Source: Bacilli bacterium (GTDB lineage: Bacteria > Bacillota_I > Bacilli_A > RF39 > UBA660). From it: 39,015 nucleotides of DNA. This document shows, one piece after another, positions 7,023 through 16,442 of the stretch. Position 1 is the stretch's first letter. Every line of letters begins with the position of its first letter. The stretch is taken from NCBI GenBank assembly GCA_016296435.1, contig JAEDJI010000002.1:1-39015 (forward strand), written 5' to 3'. A program made the translations under genes and the position numbers. The notes below the pieces were generated by a model, which saw only the letters and a program-made list of their open reading frames with translations, searched no databases and was not told the origin of the DNA.

Positions 7023-9038
7023 ATTTGATTCTTCAGTAGTTTTCCCTGATTCAGTAGGCTCAGTAGGTTCAGTAGGTTCAGTAGGTTCAGTAGGTTCATT
7101 TGGAGTATTAGATTCTCCAGGAGTATCAGATGCACTAGGTTCATCAGTAATAATTGGTGTTTCAACTTTTATTCTATTAACTGTTATTACAACACTACCA
7201 GATATTAAATCTATTCTTTTATTTTGTGGATAACTTTGTTCAGTTACTATACCATCCTCACCTGAAGTAATTATATTTTCTTTTATTTCATAACTAACTC
7301 CATTACTACGCAACCAATTAGTAGCATAACTTTCACTCTTGCCAACAAAATTAGGAAGTAGGGTATAAGTACTAGTAGCACTTAAGTTATCAGTACCTAT
7401 TGTATCCATCTCATATTTTTCTTCAATATTGAAATTCATTCTTTTAACATCAAAATTTGGTTTTGAAGATAAATTATTTTTCATCGCTTTAATTATTTGA
7501 TTAAGACTACTCTTATTAGGAATATAATTATATAAAACTAAGCCACTTCTTTCATCATATATCATTTGACTAGAGCCAGATAAATAAAGTTGTCTTATAT
7601 TAATTAAATTAGATGATTCACTACTAGTTAGAACTAAATTCTTAGCAATATCATAGAAAGACAATATTTGATTAGTAGTAAAGTTTGTATCAATATTTTG
7701 ACTAACCATATCAAGTATCTTTAACATTTGTCCAGCACTTTTAATACTCTTAACTTTATTAAGCATTCCTTGAATTACTAATTGTTGATTAACCCCACGT
7801 TGAAGATCTCCAGTTAATAAAGTTTTTCTATGTCTAGCAAGAGCAAGAGCTTGTTCACCATTAAGTGTTTGCTTTCCTTCTTTTAAACATATTAACTTAT
7901 TATTAGAAGTAGCACGCTTAGAATTAGATTCACAAAAATCTAATGGAACATCCACTTCAATACCATCCATAGCATTAACTAATTTAACGACTCCTTGAAA
8001 ATTAACTTTTACATAGTAATCTATATTTATTCCGGTGAAGTTTTCAATAGTCTTAATCATACAACTAGCACCATTCCATGCGGCATGAGTAATTTTATTT
8101 TCTTTTTGATTTGCAAAACATGCTATTGGAACATATGTATCTCTTGGAATACTAAGTATAGTAGCATTAAGTGTTTTAGGATTGAATGTTAGTAACATCA
8201 AAGCATCACCATTACCACTTGCATTCTTCTTTAAAGTAGAAGCAGTAGAATCAATTCCCATAACTAATACTGTAAATGGTTTATCTATTTTATTAGATAC
8301 ATTAGTATTAGTGTCTTCTCCAGTTAACTTAGCAATATCATTTTTTGTATAGGTTTTTTCTTTTTTATAAATTATTTTTGTTTCACTAGCAATATTTTTA
8401 TATTCATCTATGTCTTCAAACATTGATACATAATCTTCACTTACAATCATTATATCAATATTTTTACTATAAAGACCTTTTATTAAAGCAGTAAAATCTT
8501 CATAATCAACTAGTGTATTATTCTTTTCTAAATTATTTTCTTTAACAATTTCTTTACCAATGACAAACCCCTCAATAGAAGTCTCATCAGAAACTATACC
8601 AATCTTTACATTATTAATAGAATTGATATCTTTAAGTTTGCTATCTTTTAAAGCAACAAATGCAGTTGTATAAGTTATTTCATTCTTATTCATGCTACTT
8701 AGAGTACTATAAGTCTTTAATATGTAATAACTGCCAATTGCTTGAGCAAATATGAATATACTAGATACTATCACAAATATAAAGAATTTACTTTTCTTTT
8801 CTTTTTTTAATGATTTAGTAGTGAGAATAATACTTATAATATTAATTATTAATACTAATATCATAAATAAATATCTTAACTCTGTTTCTATTCCTTTAAT
8901 TATGTATAAAGAATACAGTAGAGTAAACGTAGCAAGAAGTTGAACTATTATAAATAATATACTAATTACTTTTATTGCTTTATTGTATTTAGATTTTTTT
9001 TCATTATTATCCTTAATTTTAACTTGTTTTCTTTTCAT
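7020..9038 (-). CDS. LytR-CpsA-Psr family protein with sensor-like and PASTA domains
   Basis: LCP proteins transfer undecaprenyl-linked glycopolymers (teichoic acid, capsule) to peptidoglycan outside the membrane. This 672-residue member starts at ATG 9038, seven bases after AGGAGTG; an upstream ATG at 9089 has no SD. In order: three membrane helices (about 20-46, 55-73, 84-106); an outside alpha/beta region (about 117-230) resembling a periplasmic-binding fold (VKIGIVSDET, IDIMIVSEDY); the LCP domain (about 255-428) with VLVMGIDST, ILSIPRDTYVP, ALALARHRK and the Arg of DLQRG; one PASTA-like domain (about 560-623, LLPNFVGKSESYATNWL); and a tail of repeated Thr-Glu-Pro. Most LCP proteins have one helix and no PASTA, so this is an elaborated type. 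A promoter (TTGAAA-17-TATACT) lies at 9061-9089. Confidence 0.93.
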   Translation of the reverse strand: MKRKQVKIKDNNEKKSKYNKAIKVISILFIIVQLLATFTLLYSLYIIKGIETELRYLFMILVLIINIISIILTTKSLKKEKKSKFFIFVIVSSIFIFAQAIGSYYILKTYSTLSSMNKNEITYTTAFVALKDSKLKDINSINNVKIGIVSDETSIEGFVIGKEIVKENNLEKNNTLVDYEDFTALIKGLYSKNIDIMIVSEDYVSMFEDIDEYKNIASETKIIYKKEKTYTKNDIAKLTGEDTNTNVSNKIDKPFTVLVMGIDSTASTLKKNASGNGDALMLLTFNPKTLNATILSIPRDTYVPIACFANQKENKITHAAWNGASCMIKTIENFTGINIDYYVKVNFQGVVKLVNAMDGIEVDVPLDFCESNSKRATSNNKLICLKEGKQTLNGEQALALARHRKTLLTGDLQRGVNQQLVIQGMLNKVKSIKSAGQMLKILDMVSQNIDTNFTTNQILSFYDIAKNLVLTSSESSNLINIRQLYLSGSSQMIYDERSGLVLYNYIPNKSSLNQIIKAMKNNLSSKPNFDVKRMNFNIEEKYEMDTIGTDNLSATSTYTLLPNFVGKSESYATNWLRSNGVSYEIKENIITSGEDGIVTEQSYPQNKRIDLISGSVVITVNRIKVETPIITDEPSASDTPGESNTPNEPTEPTEPTEPTEPTESGKTTEESN
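7051..7098. repeat. 9-bp tandem repeat in LCP tail
   Basis: The unit TCAGTAGGY, with T or C last, is repeated about five times without interruption. On the minus strand it encodes repeated Thr-Glu-Pro units, a wall-spanning or linker-like tail. Because the unit is 9 bp, gain or loss changes the tail length by three residues without a frameshift. Confidence 0.85.
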
Positions 9039-9060
9039 ACAAACACTCCTTATGTTATTA

Positions 9061-9089
9061 AGTATATAATATTTTTTATATTTTTTCAA
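9061..9089 (-). promoter_or_regulatory. Sigma-A promoter of the LCP gene
   Basis: On the minus strand TTGAAA (9089-9084), 17 bases, TATACT (9066-9061), 22 bases before the ATG at 9038. Confidence 0.6.
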
Positions 9090-9096
9090 TTCTAAT

Positions 9097-9124
9097 ATAA
9101 AAAAAGAAGCAATTTTGCTCCTTA
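9097..9124 (-). terminator. Terminator after the class A PBP gene
   Basis: On the minus strand AAGGAGCAA and TTGCTTCTT pair around AA with one G-U pair, then U's. It begins at the stop codon (9124-9122). Confidence 0.8.
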
Positions 9125-11908
9125 ATTTACAGTTATATTTTTACTAAATATTTCGGATTCACCACGATAACTAGCAGTATATTGTACAGTATAAGAACCA
9201 ACAACAGTTGTATCTATTTCTGCTACTTCTTTACCAGTTGCATTATCTATTATTTTATTAGTAATATTAGCATTAGATGTAACATCCTCATCATTTTCAT
9301 AAACCGAAACAGGATTAGATGTCGGAGTGTATGTACTTCCGATTGGTAGAGTAGTTTCTGATTCATCATTAAATTCAAATTTAATTTTAGATTCAATTGA
9401 TGCAGTTGCAGGACTACTCATATTAGTTGTAACATTTTTAAAACATGTTCTTACTGTATATGTTCCATATGGATAATCAGGAGTATAAGTATAATAATTA
9501 TCAGTAGTAAATGCTATTTGAGAACCATCCTTATAGACTCTATACCCAAATTGTCCACTATTCTTTTCATTCATATCTTCTGGTTTATTAACACTGTTCC
9601 ATGAAAGTTTAACCTTACCATCTACATATTCAGCAGTAAATCCAGTTGGAGTATCAAGTGTTTTATATCTACTTGATGTTTCAGTAGGCTCAGTACCACG
9701 TTTGAATAATTCTGTTATTATCATATTTGATGGAGTGTTTTTACTTGGTAATAGTTCAGTACCTTTCTCAACTTTAACTGATACAACACTTGAAGGTTTC
9801 TTAAATTTTGCACCATTATTATTAAATATTGCTTTAGCACAAGCTTTATATAAATTATTCTTATGATAATACATTGTGTCTCCTGAAAGATATTGGCCTT
9901 TTTTATTTTCTGTGTAACCAGTCCACATTGCAAGAGATATATCAGGTGTAAATCCTGCAACTAAACCATCTGGCCCAGTTCCACTTGGATAACCATAATA
10001 TGCTCTTGTTTTATCATCATAGTTAGTAGTACCTGTTTTAAGAGATATTTGATCGGATACAACTCCGTATACACCAATATTTTTAGCAGTTTGTTTTAAC
10101 ACATCTGCAATCATATATGCTGTTGAGTCACTAAGTATTTTTTGTTTTTCTGGAGCTGTTTTACTTTCATCAATTATTTCATTGGAATTTCTAAGCACTA
10201 TTTTGTTTACAGTATATGGTTTATAATAATATCCACCATTTGAGAAAATTTGATATGCTCCAGCAAGTTGAAGAGGAGATGTTCCATCAAATGCTCCAAG
10301 TGCATGAGCCTCATGTAAATATCCTGATGAATCTATTTCGGGTGTTAAACCAACTGAAGTAACAAACTTTTTGATCTTTTCATTATCAACACTTCTGAAA
10401 GCTTTAACCGCAGGAATATTTCTTGAATCTGATAATGCATATCTTAACGTAATATTACCTTTATATGCATAATCATAGTTTACAATTTTTCCTCCACCAC
10501 CAGAATAAGAAGTAGGGGTGTCACTAAATATTTTGGCAGTACTCCAGTTTTCATATTCAATACCAGGAGCATAATCAAATAGTGGTTTAGCAGTAGAACC
10601 AATTTGTCTACTTATGTCAGTAGCATAACTCATTGTAAGTTCACCTTTTCTATTTCTTCCAGCTCCAAGTGCAATTATTTTACCACTACTAGAATCAATT
10701 GCCACAACACCAGCTTGGACTGTTTTGTTTGGCCATTTATATGTCTTGCCATTAAATACATCATTTAATGCTTCTTGCTTTTTAGTATCCATATTAGTAT
10801 ATATATCCATTGAAACAATATATGGGTCTAATCCATATTTACTAACAACTTCATTATAAACTGTATCTAAGTATGGTTGATACTCACTAGTGGCATAAGA
10901 ATTACTATTAGAACTTAGTAAATCTTCAACTGGTATAGAACTTGCAATATCAGCTTGCTCTTGTGTTATATAACCATGTCTAACCATAAGAGATAATACA
11001 GTAGCACGTCTAGCTTCAGCATTTTCAGGATATATATTAGGATCATAAGAACTTGGTGCTTGGAAAAGTCCTGCAATAAGTGATGCTTCAGATAAATTTA
11101 GTTCAGTAGCATTTTTTCCAAAATATGTTTGAGCGGCTTGTTCTATTCCAAATGAATTAGAACCTAAAAATGGAATATTTGCATAAAATTCGATTATTTC
11201 CTGTTTAGTATAAGCTTTTTCCATTTTAAATATTGCTAAATAAATATCTGTGAATTTCCTTATTATTCCTTTTATACCAGAAGCATTATCATTAGTAAAA
11301 CTTTTCTTAACAACTTGCATTGTCAAAGTTGAACCACCACCAGCATCTTTACCAAGAAGTTGTCCAATAACTGCCTTAGCAAATCTTGGAGCATCAAGTC
11401 CATTATGTTGAAAGAATCTTGAATCCTCGGTTGCAATAATAGCATCAATTAGTACTTCAGGTATTTCATCATAAGTAACATTTTCTCTTTTATCACTACC
11501 AAATGTTGCTACTAATTTGTTTTTATTATCGTAAACTCTAGTAGTTTCCCTGGTAACTAAATTTTTAGTATCAAACTTTGGAGCAGTAATAACAATATAA
11601 GCAAAGAACAATATAAATGATAATATTCCAATTATACCTAGTATCAACAATAAAATAAATATTGACTTAATAAGTTTTCTTTTGCTACTATTTTTAGGAT
11701 ATCTATCTAGGGTAATAGTAAGAGCAATCAATATAGCATAGAAAACCATTATAGGAATAGTAATTAATAATCCAAATATAAAAATAGATGCAATAAATAA
11801 GACAATACCAATTACTGATAATAATACGATATATAAGTTTGATATTTTTCTGGGCCTAACATCTACAGCATTAATTTTTACTTTCTTTTTTTTAACTTTC
11901 TTTTTCAT
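9122..11908 (-). CDS. ponA: Class A penicillin-binding protein (PBP1A)
   Basis: A bifunctional cell-wall enzyme: glycosyltransferase GT51 polymerises lipid II and the transpeptidase cross-links it. It has 928 residues from ATG 11908, eight bases after GGAGG. The N-terminus is very basic and followed by what look like three membrane helices (about 25-110), where family members usually have one. GT51 is at about 120-295 with the catalytic Glu of ATEDSRFFQHNG (residue 161) and GGGSTLTMQ. The transpeptidase has STAK (438-441), SRN (495-497) and KTGTTN (from 624). The C-terminus adds a fibronectin-III-like domain (about 755-840) and a second beta domain with a bacterial-Ig flavour (about 845-928). 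The gene overlaps recU by 17 bases, the recU-ponA pairing known from Bacilli. Confidence 0.95.
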   Translation of the reverse strand: MKKKVKKKKVKINAVDVRPRKISNLYIVLLSVIGIVLFIASIFIFGLLITIPIMVFYAILIALTITLDRYPKNSSKRKLIKSIFILLLILGIIGILSFILFFAYIVITAPKFDTKNLVTRETTRVYDNKNKLVATFGSDKRENVTYDEIPEVLIDAIIATEDSRFFQHNGLDAPRFAKAVIGQLLGKDAGGGSTLTMQVVKKSFTNDNASGIKGIIRKFTDIYLAIFKMEKAYTKQEIIEFYANIPFLGSNSFGIEQAAQTYFGKNATELNLSEASLIAGLFQAPSSYDPNIYPENAEARRATVLSLMVRHGYITQEQADIASSIPVEDLLSSNSNSYATSEYQPYLDTVYNEVVSKYGLDPYIVSMDIYTNMDTKKQEALNDVFNGKTYKWPNKTVQAGVVAIDSSSGKIIALGAGRNRKGELTMSYATDISRQIGSTAKPLFDYAPGIEYENWSTAKIFSDTPTSYSGGGGKIVNYDYAYKGNITLRYALSDSRNIPAVKAFRSVDNEKIKKFVTSVGLTPEIDSSGYLHEAHALGAFDGTSPLQLAGAYQIFSNGGYYYKPYTVNKIVLRNSNEIIDESKTAPEKQKILSDSTAYMIADVLKQTAKNIGVYGVVSDQISLKTGTTNYDDKTRAYYGYPSGTGPDGLVAGFTPDISLAMWTGYTENKKGQYLSGDTMYYHKNNLYKACAKAIFNNNGAKFKKPSSVVSVKVEKGTELLPSKNTPSNMIITELFKRGTEPTETSSRYKTLDTPTGFTAEYVDGKVKLSWNSVNKPEDMNEKNSGQFGYRVYKDGSQIAFTTDNYYTYTPDYPYGTYTVRTCFKNVTTNMSSPATASIESKIKFEFNDESETTLPIGSTYTPTSNPVSVYENDEDVTSNANITNKIIDNATGKEVAEIDTTVVGSYTVQYTASYRGESEIFSKNITVN

Positions 11909-12464
11909 TTTTAATACCTCCATATTTTTCTATTACTTTTAAATAGTCTACTTGTGGTTGTATTGTGTCTTTTATTAAATGACCTTTTTCTTTAAAATAC
12001 TCATAAGGAATGGATTTTCTATCATTATTATTAATGAAAGATAATAAGTCTTCTCCGAATAAAAGATATGTTTCATTTAACGTTGTAAATCTAAGTATTA
12101 TAAAACCTATACCTTTATGCCTTATAACACTTTCTATGTGTTTAATTTGATGATTATGAATATTTGATAAAGGAAAACTAGTTTTACTCTTTGTCTCTTT
12201 AGCATCAAAGTCAATATACTTTCCTTTATATATGCCATTATAATCAGTAGTCGAAGGAACTTTAAAGTAAGCATCAACTATTTTCTGATTAACTTGTTTT
12301 ACAACCGCAACAGGAGTTGGTTTCTTATGAACAATAGCTATATCATGTAACAAATAGTACTCATTAGTAGAACTAATCTCACTTTCTAGAGTCATTCCTC
12401 TGTTTCCATAATTTTTAATCTTTTTATTAGTAGTTTTAACTATATTATTTGGGTATTTTATCAA
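11892..12464 (-). CDS. recU: Holliday junction resolvase RecU
   Basis: RecU cuts Holliday junctions in recombination and repair in Firmicutes. The 190-residue frame shows NRGMTLE near the N-terminus, KKPTPVAVV, the catalytic patch TTDYNGIYKGKYIDFDAKETK with its Asp, Glu and Lys, and SFPLSNIHNHQI. I prefer the TTG at 12464 as start: it gives MIKYPNN, matching the family start, and is preceded at the right distance by GGTGAT, a perfect match to part of the SD. The in-frame GTG codons at 12476 and 12473 lie in that SD. Its end overlaps ponA by 17 bases, so the two are translated from one message. A -10 box (TATAAT, minus strand, 12488-12483) lies upstream. Confidence 0.93.
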   Translation of the reverse strand: MIKYPNNIVKTTNKKIKNYGNRGMTLESEISSTNEYYLLHDIAIVHKKPTPVAVVKQVNQKIVDAYFKVPSTTDYNGIYKGKYIDFDAKETKSKTSFPLSNIHNHQIKHIESVIRHKGIGFIILRFTTLNETYLLFGEDLLSFINNNDRKSIPYEYFKEKGHLIKDTIQPQVDYLKVIEKYGGIKNEKES

Positions 12465-12597
12465 ATTAATCACCACAACAAAATTATACTACATTATTAT
12501 ATTATTTTCTATATTAATTAGCGAAACTTGACATCTATTGTCGTATTTGATGATTTTTTTAAAATATTAGTATATATTTGTATAAGGAGTGATTAAT

Positions 12598-12702
12598 ATG
12601 AAAAATGAAGAACTTGTTTTTTTAATAAATAAAATGATTTATGATGTTAAAAATACAAGAATAGATATTAGTTATAAGTATTTAAAAAAAGAGTATAAAT
12701 AG
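12598..12702 (+). CDS. Small protein of 34 residues
   Basis: A short frame from ATG 12598 to TAG 12700-12702 with an excellent SD, AAGGAGTGAT, five bases upstream. It encodes a charged, helix-like peptide beginning MKNEELVFLINKMIYDVKN and ending YLKKEYK. A possible promoter is TTGATG (12547-12552), 18 bases, TATATA (12571-12576). I recognise no family. Its neighbours are recU (divergent) and the nucleoside phosphorylase, which has its own promoter. The SD, unusually well formed for chance, is the main reason to call it. Confidence 0.55.
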   Translation: MKNEELVFLINKMIYDVKNTRIDISYKYLKKEYK

Positions 12703-12741
12703 TAATTATTACAAATAAAAATAATATATTTTTCTAAATTA

Positions 12742-12771
12742 TTGACCTTTAATATAAGTTAATGATAAAAT
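12742..12771 (+). promoter_or_regulatory. Promoter of the nucleoside phosphorylase gene
   Basis: TTGACC (12742-12747), 18 bases, TAAAAT (12766-12771) with an extended TGA in front. It starts 40 bases past the small gene. Confidence 0.6.
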
Positions 12772-12799
12772 ACTATTAAATTAACCGGAGGTTATACTT

Positions 12800-14050
12800 A
12801 TGAAAGAACAAATAATAGAAAAATTTAATTTAGGAAAAACTTTAACCTATGATGAATTGTCATACTTCTTTAATGGTTATTTGTCAAATGATATAACAGA
12901 TGAAGAAATGACAATTGTCTTAAAAGATATTTGTGCAAATGGTCTTAGTGAACAAGAAATATTTGATCTTGTTGATATTTTTATAAAAAGTGGTGACACA
13001 CTACACTTTGATTTTCCAACAATTGATAAGCACTCAACTGGAGGAGTCGGGGATAAGACTACATTAGTAGTTCTTTCAATACTAGCATCATGTGGTGTAA
13101 AAATAGTAAAAATGAGCGGGCGTGCTCTTGGATATACCGGAGGTACAATAGACAAACTAGAAAGTATTGGAGTAAATGTTAATCTAACTTATGAAGAAGT
13201 TTTAAAACAAGTAAATGATATTGGAATGGTAATAACCTCTCAAACTAAAAATCTGTGCCCAATGGATAAAAAAGTTTATGCTCTAAGAGATGTAACAGGA
13301 ACAACTAATTCACTTGCTCTTATTGCTATTAGTGTTATGAGCAAAAAAATAGCAGGAGGAGCAGATAATATCTTAATCGATGTTAAAGTAGGGCGTGGTG
13401 CACTTGTAAGAACTGCCAAAGAAGCTAAAAAATTAGCAGATTTAATGATTAGTATTGGTAAAAAATATAATAAAAAAGTAGTATGTATGCTAACTAGAAT
13501 GGATAATCCTTTAGGGAATAATATAGGAAATTCTATTGAAATACTTGAAGTCTTAGATGTTTTAAAAGATAAAGTTAGAAATAATTTATACTACTTAAGT
13601 TATGAAATGGCAAGTGTTATGCTTAGTATCTATACTGGAATGAAAATACGTGATGCAAGAAATGTAGTAATCGAAGCAATTGAAAGTGGAAAAGCATATG
13701 ATAAGTTTATAGAGTTTGTCAACTATCAAGGAGGAAAATTAGAAATAAGACTTGAAAGACCTATAGAAATATATGCCAAAGAAAGTGGATTTATAAAATC
13801 AATTGATGCAAAAGAATTAGGAAGTCTTTCTATGGAACTTGGAGCAGGAAGAAGTCTTGCTAATAAAAATATTGATTATAATGCTGGGATAATTCTTGAA
13901 AAAAACGTATGTGACTTTGTATCACGTGGAGAAACTTTATGTATGCTATATGGAAAAAACTCTGTTGATATTAATCGGGCTTTTAAATCATTTAAAATTC
14001 AAAAAAATAGACCATATATGAAATCAATAGTTATAAAAACAATTAAATAG
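12800..14050 (+). CDS. pdp: Pyrimidine-nucleoside (thymidine) phosphorylase
   Basis: Cytoplasmic salvage enzyme that splits thymidine, deoxyuridine or uridine with phosphate into base and (deoxy)ribose-1-phosphate. The 416-residue protein shows the family signature KMSGRALGYTGGTIDKLES, the phosphate/ribose loop KHSTGGVGDKTTLV, DVTGTTNSLALIAISVMSKK and DVKVGRGALV. Family members are usually 430-440 residues; the C-terminal domain here is slightly short. GGAGG sits eight bases before the ATG. It stands alone rather than in the deo operon (no deoC, drm or transporter beside it). Whether it is the broad Pdp type or thymidine-specific DeoA cannot be read from sequence alone. Confidence 0.95.
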   Translation: MKEQIIEKFNLGKTLTYDELSYFFNGYLSNDITDEEMTIVLKDICANGLSEQEIFDLVDIFIKSGDTLHFDFPTIDKHSTGGVGDKTTLVVLSILASCGVKIVKMSGRALGYTGGTIDKLESIGVNVNLTYEEVLKQVNDIGMVITSQTKNLCPMDKKVYALRDVTGTTNSLALIAISVMSKKIAGGADNILIDVKVGRGALVRTAKEAKKLADLMISIGKKYNKKVVCMLTRMDNPLGNNIGNSIEILEVLDVLKDKVRNNLYYLSYEMASVMLSIYTGMKIRDARNVVIEAIESGKAYDKFIEFVNYQGGKLEIRLERPIEIYAKESGFIKSIDAKELGSLSMELGAGRSLANKNIDYNAGIILEKNVCDFVSRGETLCMLYGKNSVDINRAFKSFKIQKNRPYMKSIVIKTIK

Positions 14051-14076
14051 TGTTGACAAAAGTTGACACTATTTTT
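14046..14076 (+). terminator. Terminator overlapping the pdp stop codon
   Basis: AATAGTGT (14046-14053, including the stop TAG) pairs with ACACTATT (14066-14073), followed by T's. The loop region holds two direct copies of GTTGACA. Confidence 0.8.
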
Positions 14077-14143
14077 TAATTTGATTGATATATATTAAAT
14101 TTTGTTTTATACTTGATTTGTGAATTATATGGAGGCTTTAGAA

Positions 14144-16402
14144 ATGAAAAATGAAAAAAAATTTGTAATTTTTATACTTTTTACAATGTTATGCAACATA
14201 TTTAGTCCATTTATGACGATTGTAAATGCAGAAGAAATGACAATTAATGATTATATTAATTCATTACATAATAATCTTAATTCAATTAATTATAAACTTG
14301 ACTTGTCTAAAAATACTGTTTCTTATGATGATATTGATCATTTGTCTGCTTTAATAACTGTTGAAAACGATATTTCTAATTTAAACCAAGAAATAAATAA
14401 TTTAAGTGATGAATTATCAACTATAAGATTAAGTGATTTAACACAAAATAATGTTGAACTAAATAATAAGTATAATAATTACTTATCAAAAGGATGTAGT
14501 GATATAACAATAAATATCAATAATATAACAGATATAAGTTGTTATTATGAAGGAAATAACATTACTTTTGAAAAAGAAGAAATAATTAATCAAATAAATA
14601 TTGACTATATTACGCCATTAAAAGACAAAATTACTAATTATAATGACCATTATGATGATAAAATAACAGAATATAAAGGAATATTTAATAATTATTTTAA
14701 TAATGAATATGTTGATACTCTAGAAGGTGTTGAAAATATACATAATCAAGTAAAAAACTTTATCATAACTAATCAAACTAAAGGAAATAAAATAAATGAA
14801 TTAGAATTATTTAATGATATGACTGATGATCTTAATAATATTAAAAATTACAAATCTGCATCTGATATTAATGAAATACCTAATATAAAAAATAATATTA
14901 ATTTATTAGTTACAAGTATTAATAATAAGAGTAATAAGTTTTATGAAGAAAATAAATCATATATACAATTGGGTTTTGATACTAAAATAAATAATTTAAC
15001 AACTAAATATAATGATTTAATTAATTCTTATAAGACTTGGTTAAATATAAAAGGCATAGATCTTAATAATATTACTTATCAACAAATGGAATTGAATATT
15101 GATGGCGATTATAGTAATTTATTTACAAAAACAGTGGATATAACTAATGAATATAATAATTTAAATAAAGAAATAAATATTTATCTAGAAAGAATGTCTA
15201 GTGATAAAGAAATGCTTGATAATTTAATGCTAGATTTAAATAATTTAAATAGCAAACTTAATACAAATATAGTATTTACTTATATGGAAAATCTAATAGA
15301 ACAATCAGAGTTATCTGATGAGGATACTGTTGATAGGTTAATGTTTATAAAAAACTTTGATATTAATGAAAGTATAAAAGAAAAACTTATAAATAAAAAG
15401 AAAAGTTTCTATGCACTTAGTATAAATAACTATGAATATAAAATATTTGAAGATAAAATATTTATATGTAATACATTAAATTTACCAACAAATTTAATGG
15501 ATAGTATTGTATATAATGCAACATTTAGATTAGAAAATAATATGTTATATTTAAATGATAGAAATGGTGATTTTCTTAATAAGTATAAAATAAAATTAAT
15601 TGGTGATCTTAATAATGATTACTTATTAGATAAGCAAGATTTAGATTTATTATATCAATTAATAATATCAGAAAATATAAATGAAGAACAATTATCATCA
15701 GGAGATCTAAACTATGATGCAGTATTAAATGATAAAGACTTGTATTTATTAAATAATTTAATAAATAATAATTTTGATGATATAACTGAAGCTTCATATA
15801 GAGTTACTAAATCTATTACAGATAATACTATTACTTATAATATATATTTAAAAAGTAATGGAATAGTAAATGGATTTAGTTATAAGATTAAAACTAGTAA
15901 AGATTTAGTATTAAGTAAAATAATCAATACTAAAGAAGTATTAATAAAAGATAATTTAGTAATTGGATATGGAACATTTAATGATGGTGATTTATTACTA
16001 AGCATTATTTATAATAAAAATGATAAAAAAGAAGATTATACTTTATTTGAAATATATGATGGAATAATATTTGGTAATTTAAGTAAAGTATCAAATTACA
16101 AAGATATAATAAAAAATAAAAAAGAAGAAATAGTAAAAACTACTAATAGTGTTGTTGATACTAATAATATAGTGGTACAAGAATTAATATTGGAGCCAAA
16201 AGAAATTAAAACAATAAAAGATGAGCCAAAAGAAAATATAGATAAAAATATTACAATTACAGATGTAAAAGATACTGATAAGAATAAAATAGAATGGAAA
16301 AATATTATAAAAGTTATTGTTATTGTGTTACTTGGTGCACTTATTATTTATTTCTTAAGTAAAGAAGATGATAATGATAATAACAATAATATATTAAATT
16401 AA
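14144..16402 (+). CDS. Membrane-anchored surface protein with dockerin-like module
   Basis: A 752-residue exported protein. The ATG at 14144 is chosen because GGAGG lies eight bases upstream and it gives a clean signal peptide (FVIFILFTMLCNIF, ending near VNAEE). Residues about 30-420 are Asn/Asp/Ile-rich helices, probably long coiled coils. Residues about 487-545 hold two calcium-loop repeats of dockerin type: GDLNNDYLLDKQDLDLLYQLI and SGDLNYDAVLNDKDLYLLNN. After these comes a beta-rich stretch (about 550-650) that looks like a short cohesin-type or similar sandwich. A C-terminal helix (about 720-738, KVIVIVLLGALIIYFL) and a short Asp/Asn tail anchor it. No other cohesin or cellulosome gene is visible, so the partner is unknown. 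The module call rests on the loop pattern. Confidence 0.75.
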   Translation: MKNEKKFVIFILFTMLCNIFSPFMTIVNAEEMTINDYINSLHNNLNSINYKLDLSKNTVSYDDIDHLSALITVENDISNLNQEINNLSDELSTIRLSDLTQNNVELNNKYNNYLSKGCSDITININNITDISCYYEGNNITFEKEEIINQINIDYITPLKDKITNYNDHYDDKITEYKGIFNNYFNNEYVDTLEGVENIHNQVKNFIITNQTKGNKINELELFNDMTDDLNNIKNYKSASDINEIPNIKNNINLLVTSINNKSNKFYEENKSYIQLGFDTKINNLTTKYNDLINSYKTWLNIKGIDLNNITYQQMELNIDGDYSNLFTKTVDITNEYNNLNKEINIYLERMSSDKEMLDNLMLDLNNLNSKLNTNIVFTYMENLIEQSELSDEDTVDRLMFIKNFDINESIKEKLINKKKSFYALSINNYEYKIFEDKIFICNTLNLPTNLMDSIVYNATFRLENNMLYLNDRNGDFLNKYKIKLIGDLNNDYLLDKQDLDLLYQLIISENINEEQLSSGDLNYDAVLNDKDLYLLNNLINNNFDDITEASYRVTKSITDNTITYNIYLKSNGIVNGFSYKIKTSKDLVLSKIINTKEVLIKDNLVIGYGTFNDGDLLLSIIYNKNDKKEDYTLFEIYDGIIFGNLSKVSNYKDIIKNKKEEIVKTTNSVVDTNNIVVQELILEPKEIKTIKDEPKENIDKNITITDVKDTDKNKIEWKNIIKVIVIVLLGALIIYFLSKEDDNDNNNNILN

Positions 16403-16403
16403 T

Positions 16404-16427
16404 AGTGCTTGAAAAAGTACTTTTTTT
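16404..16427 (+). terminator. Terminator after the surface protein gene
   Basis: AGTGCTT (16404-16410) pairs with AAGTACT (16415-16421), one G-U pair, loop GAAA, followed by T's. Confidence 0.75.
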
Positions 16428-16442
16428 ATTTTAGTTTTTTTA

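Noticed and set aside
6965..7165. Leu/Asn-rich frame on the minus strand
   Set aside because: It is the shifted reading of the Thr-Glu-Pro tandem repeat of the LCP gene and has no SD.
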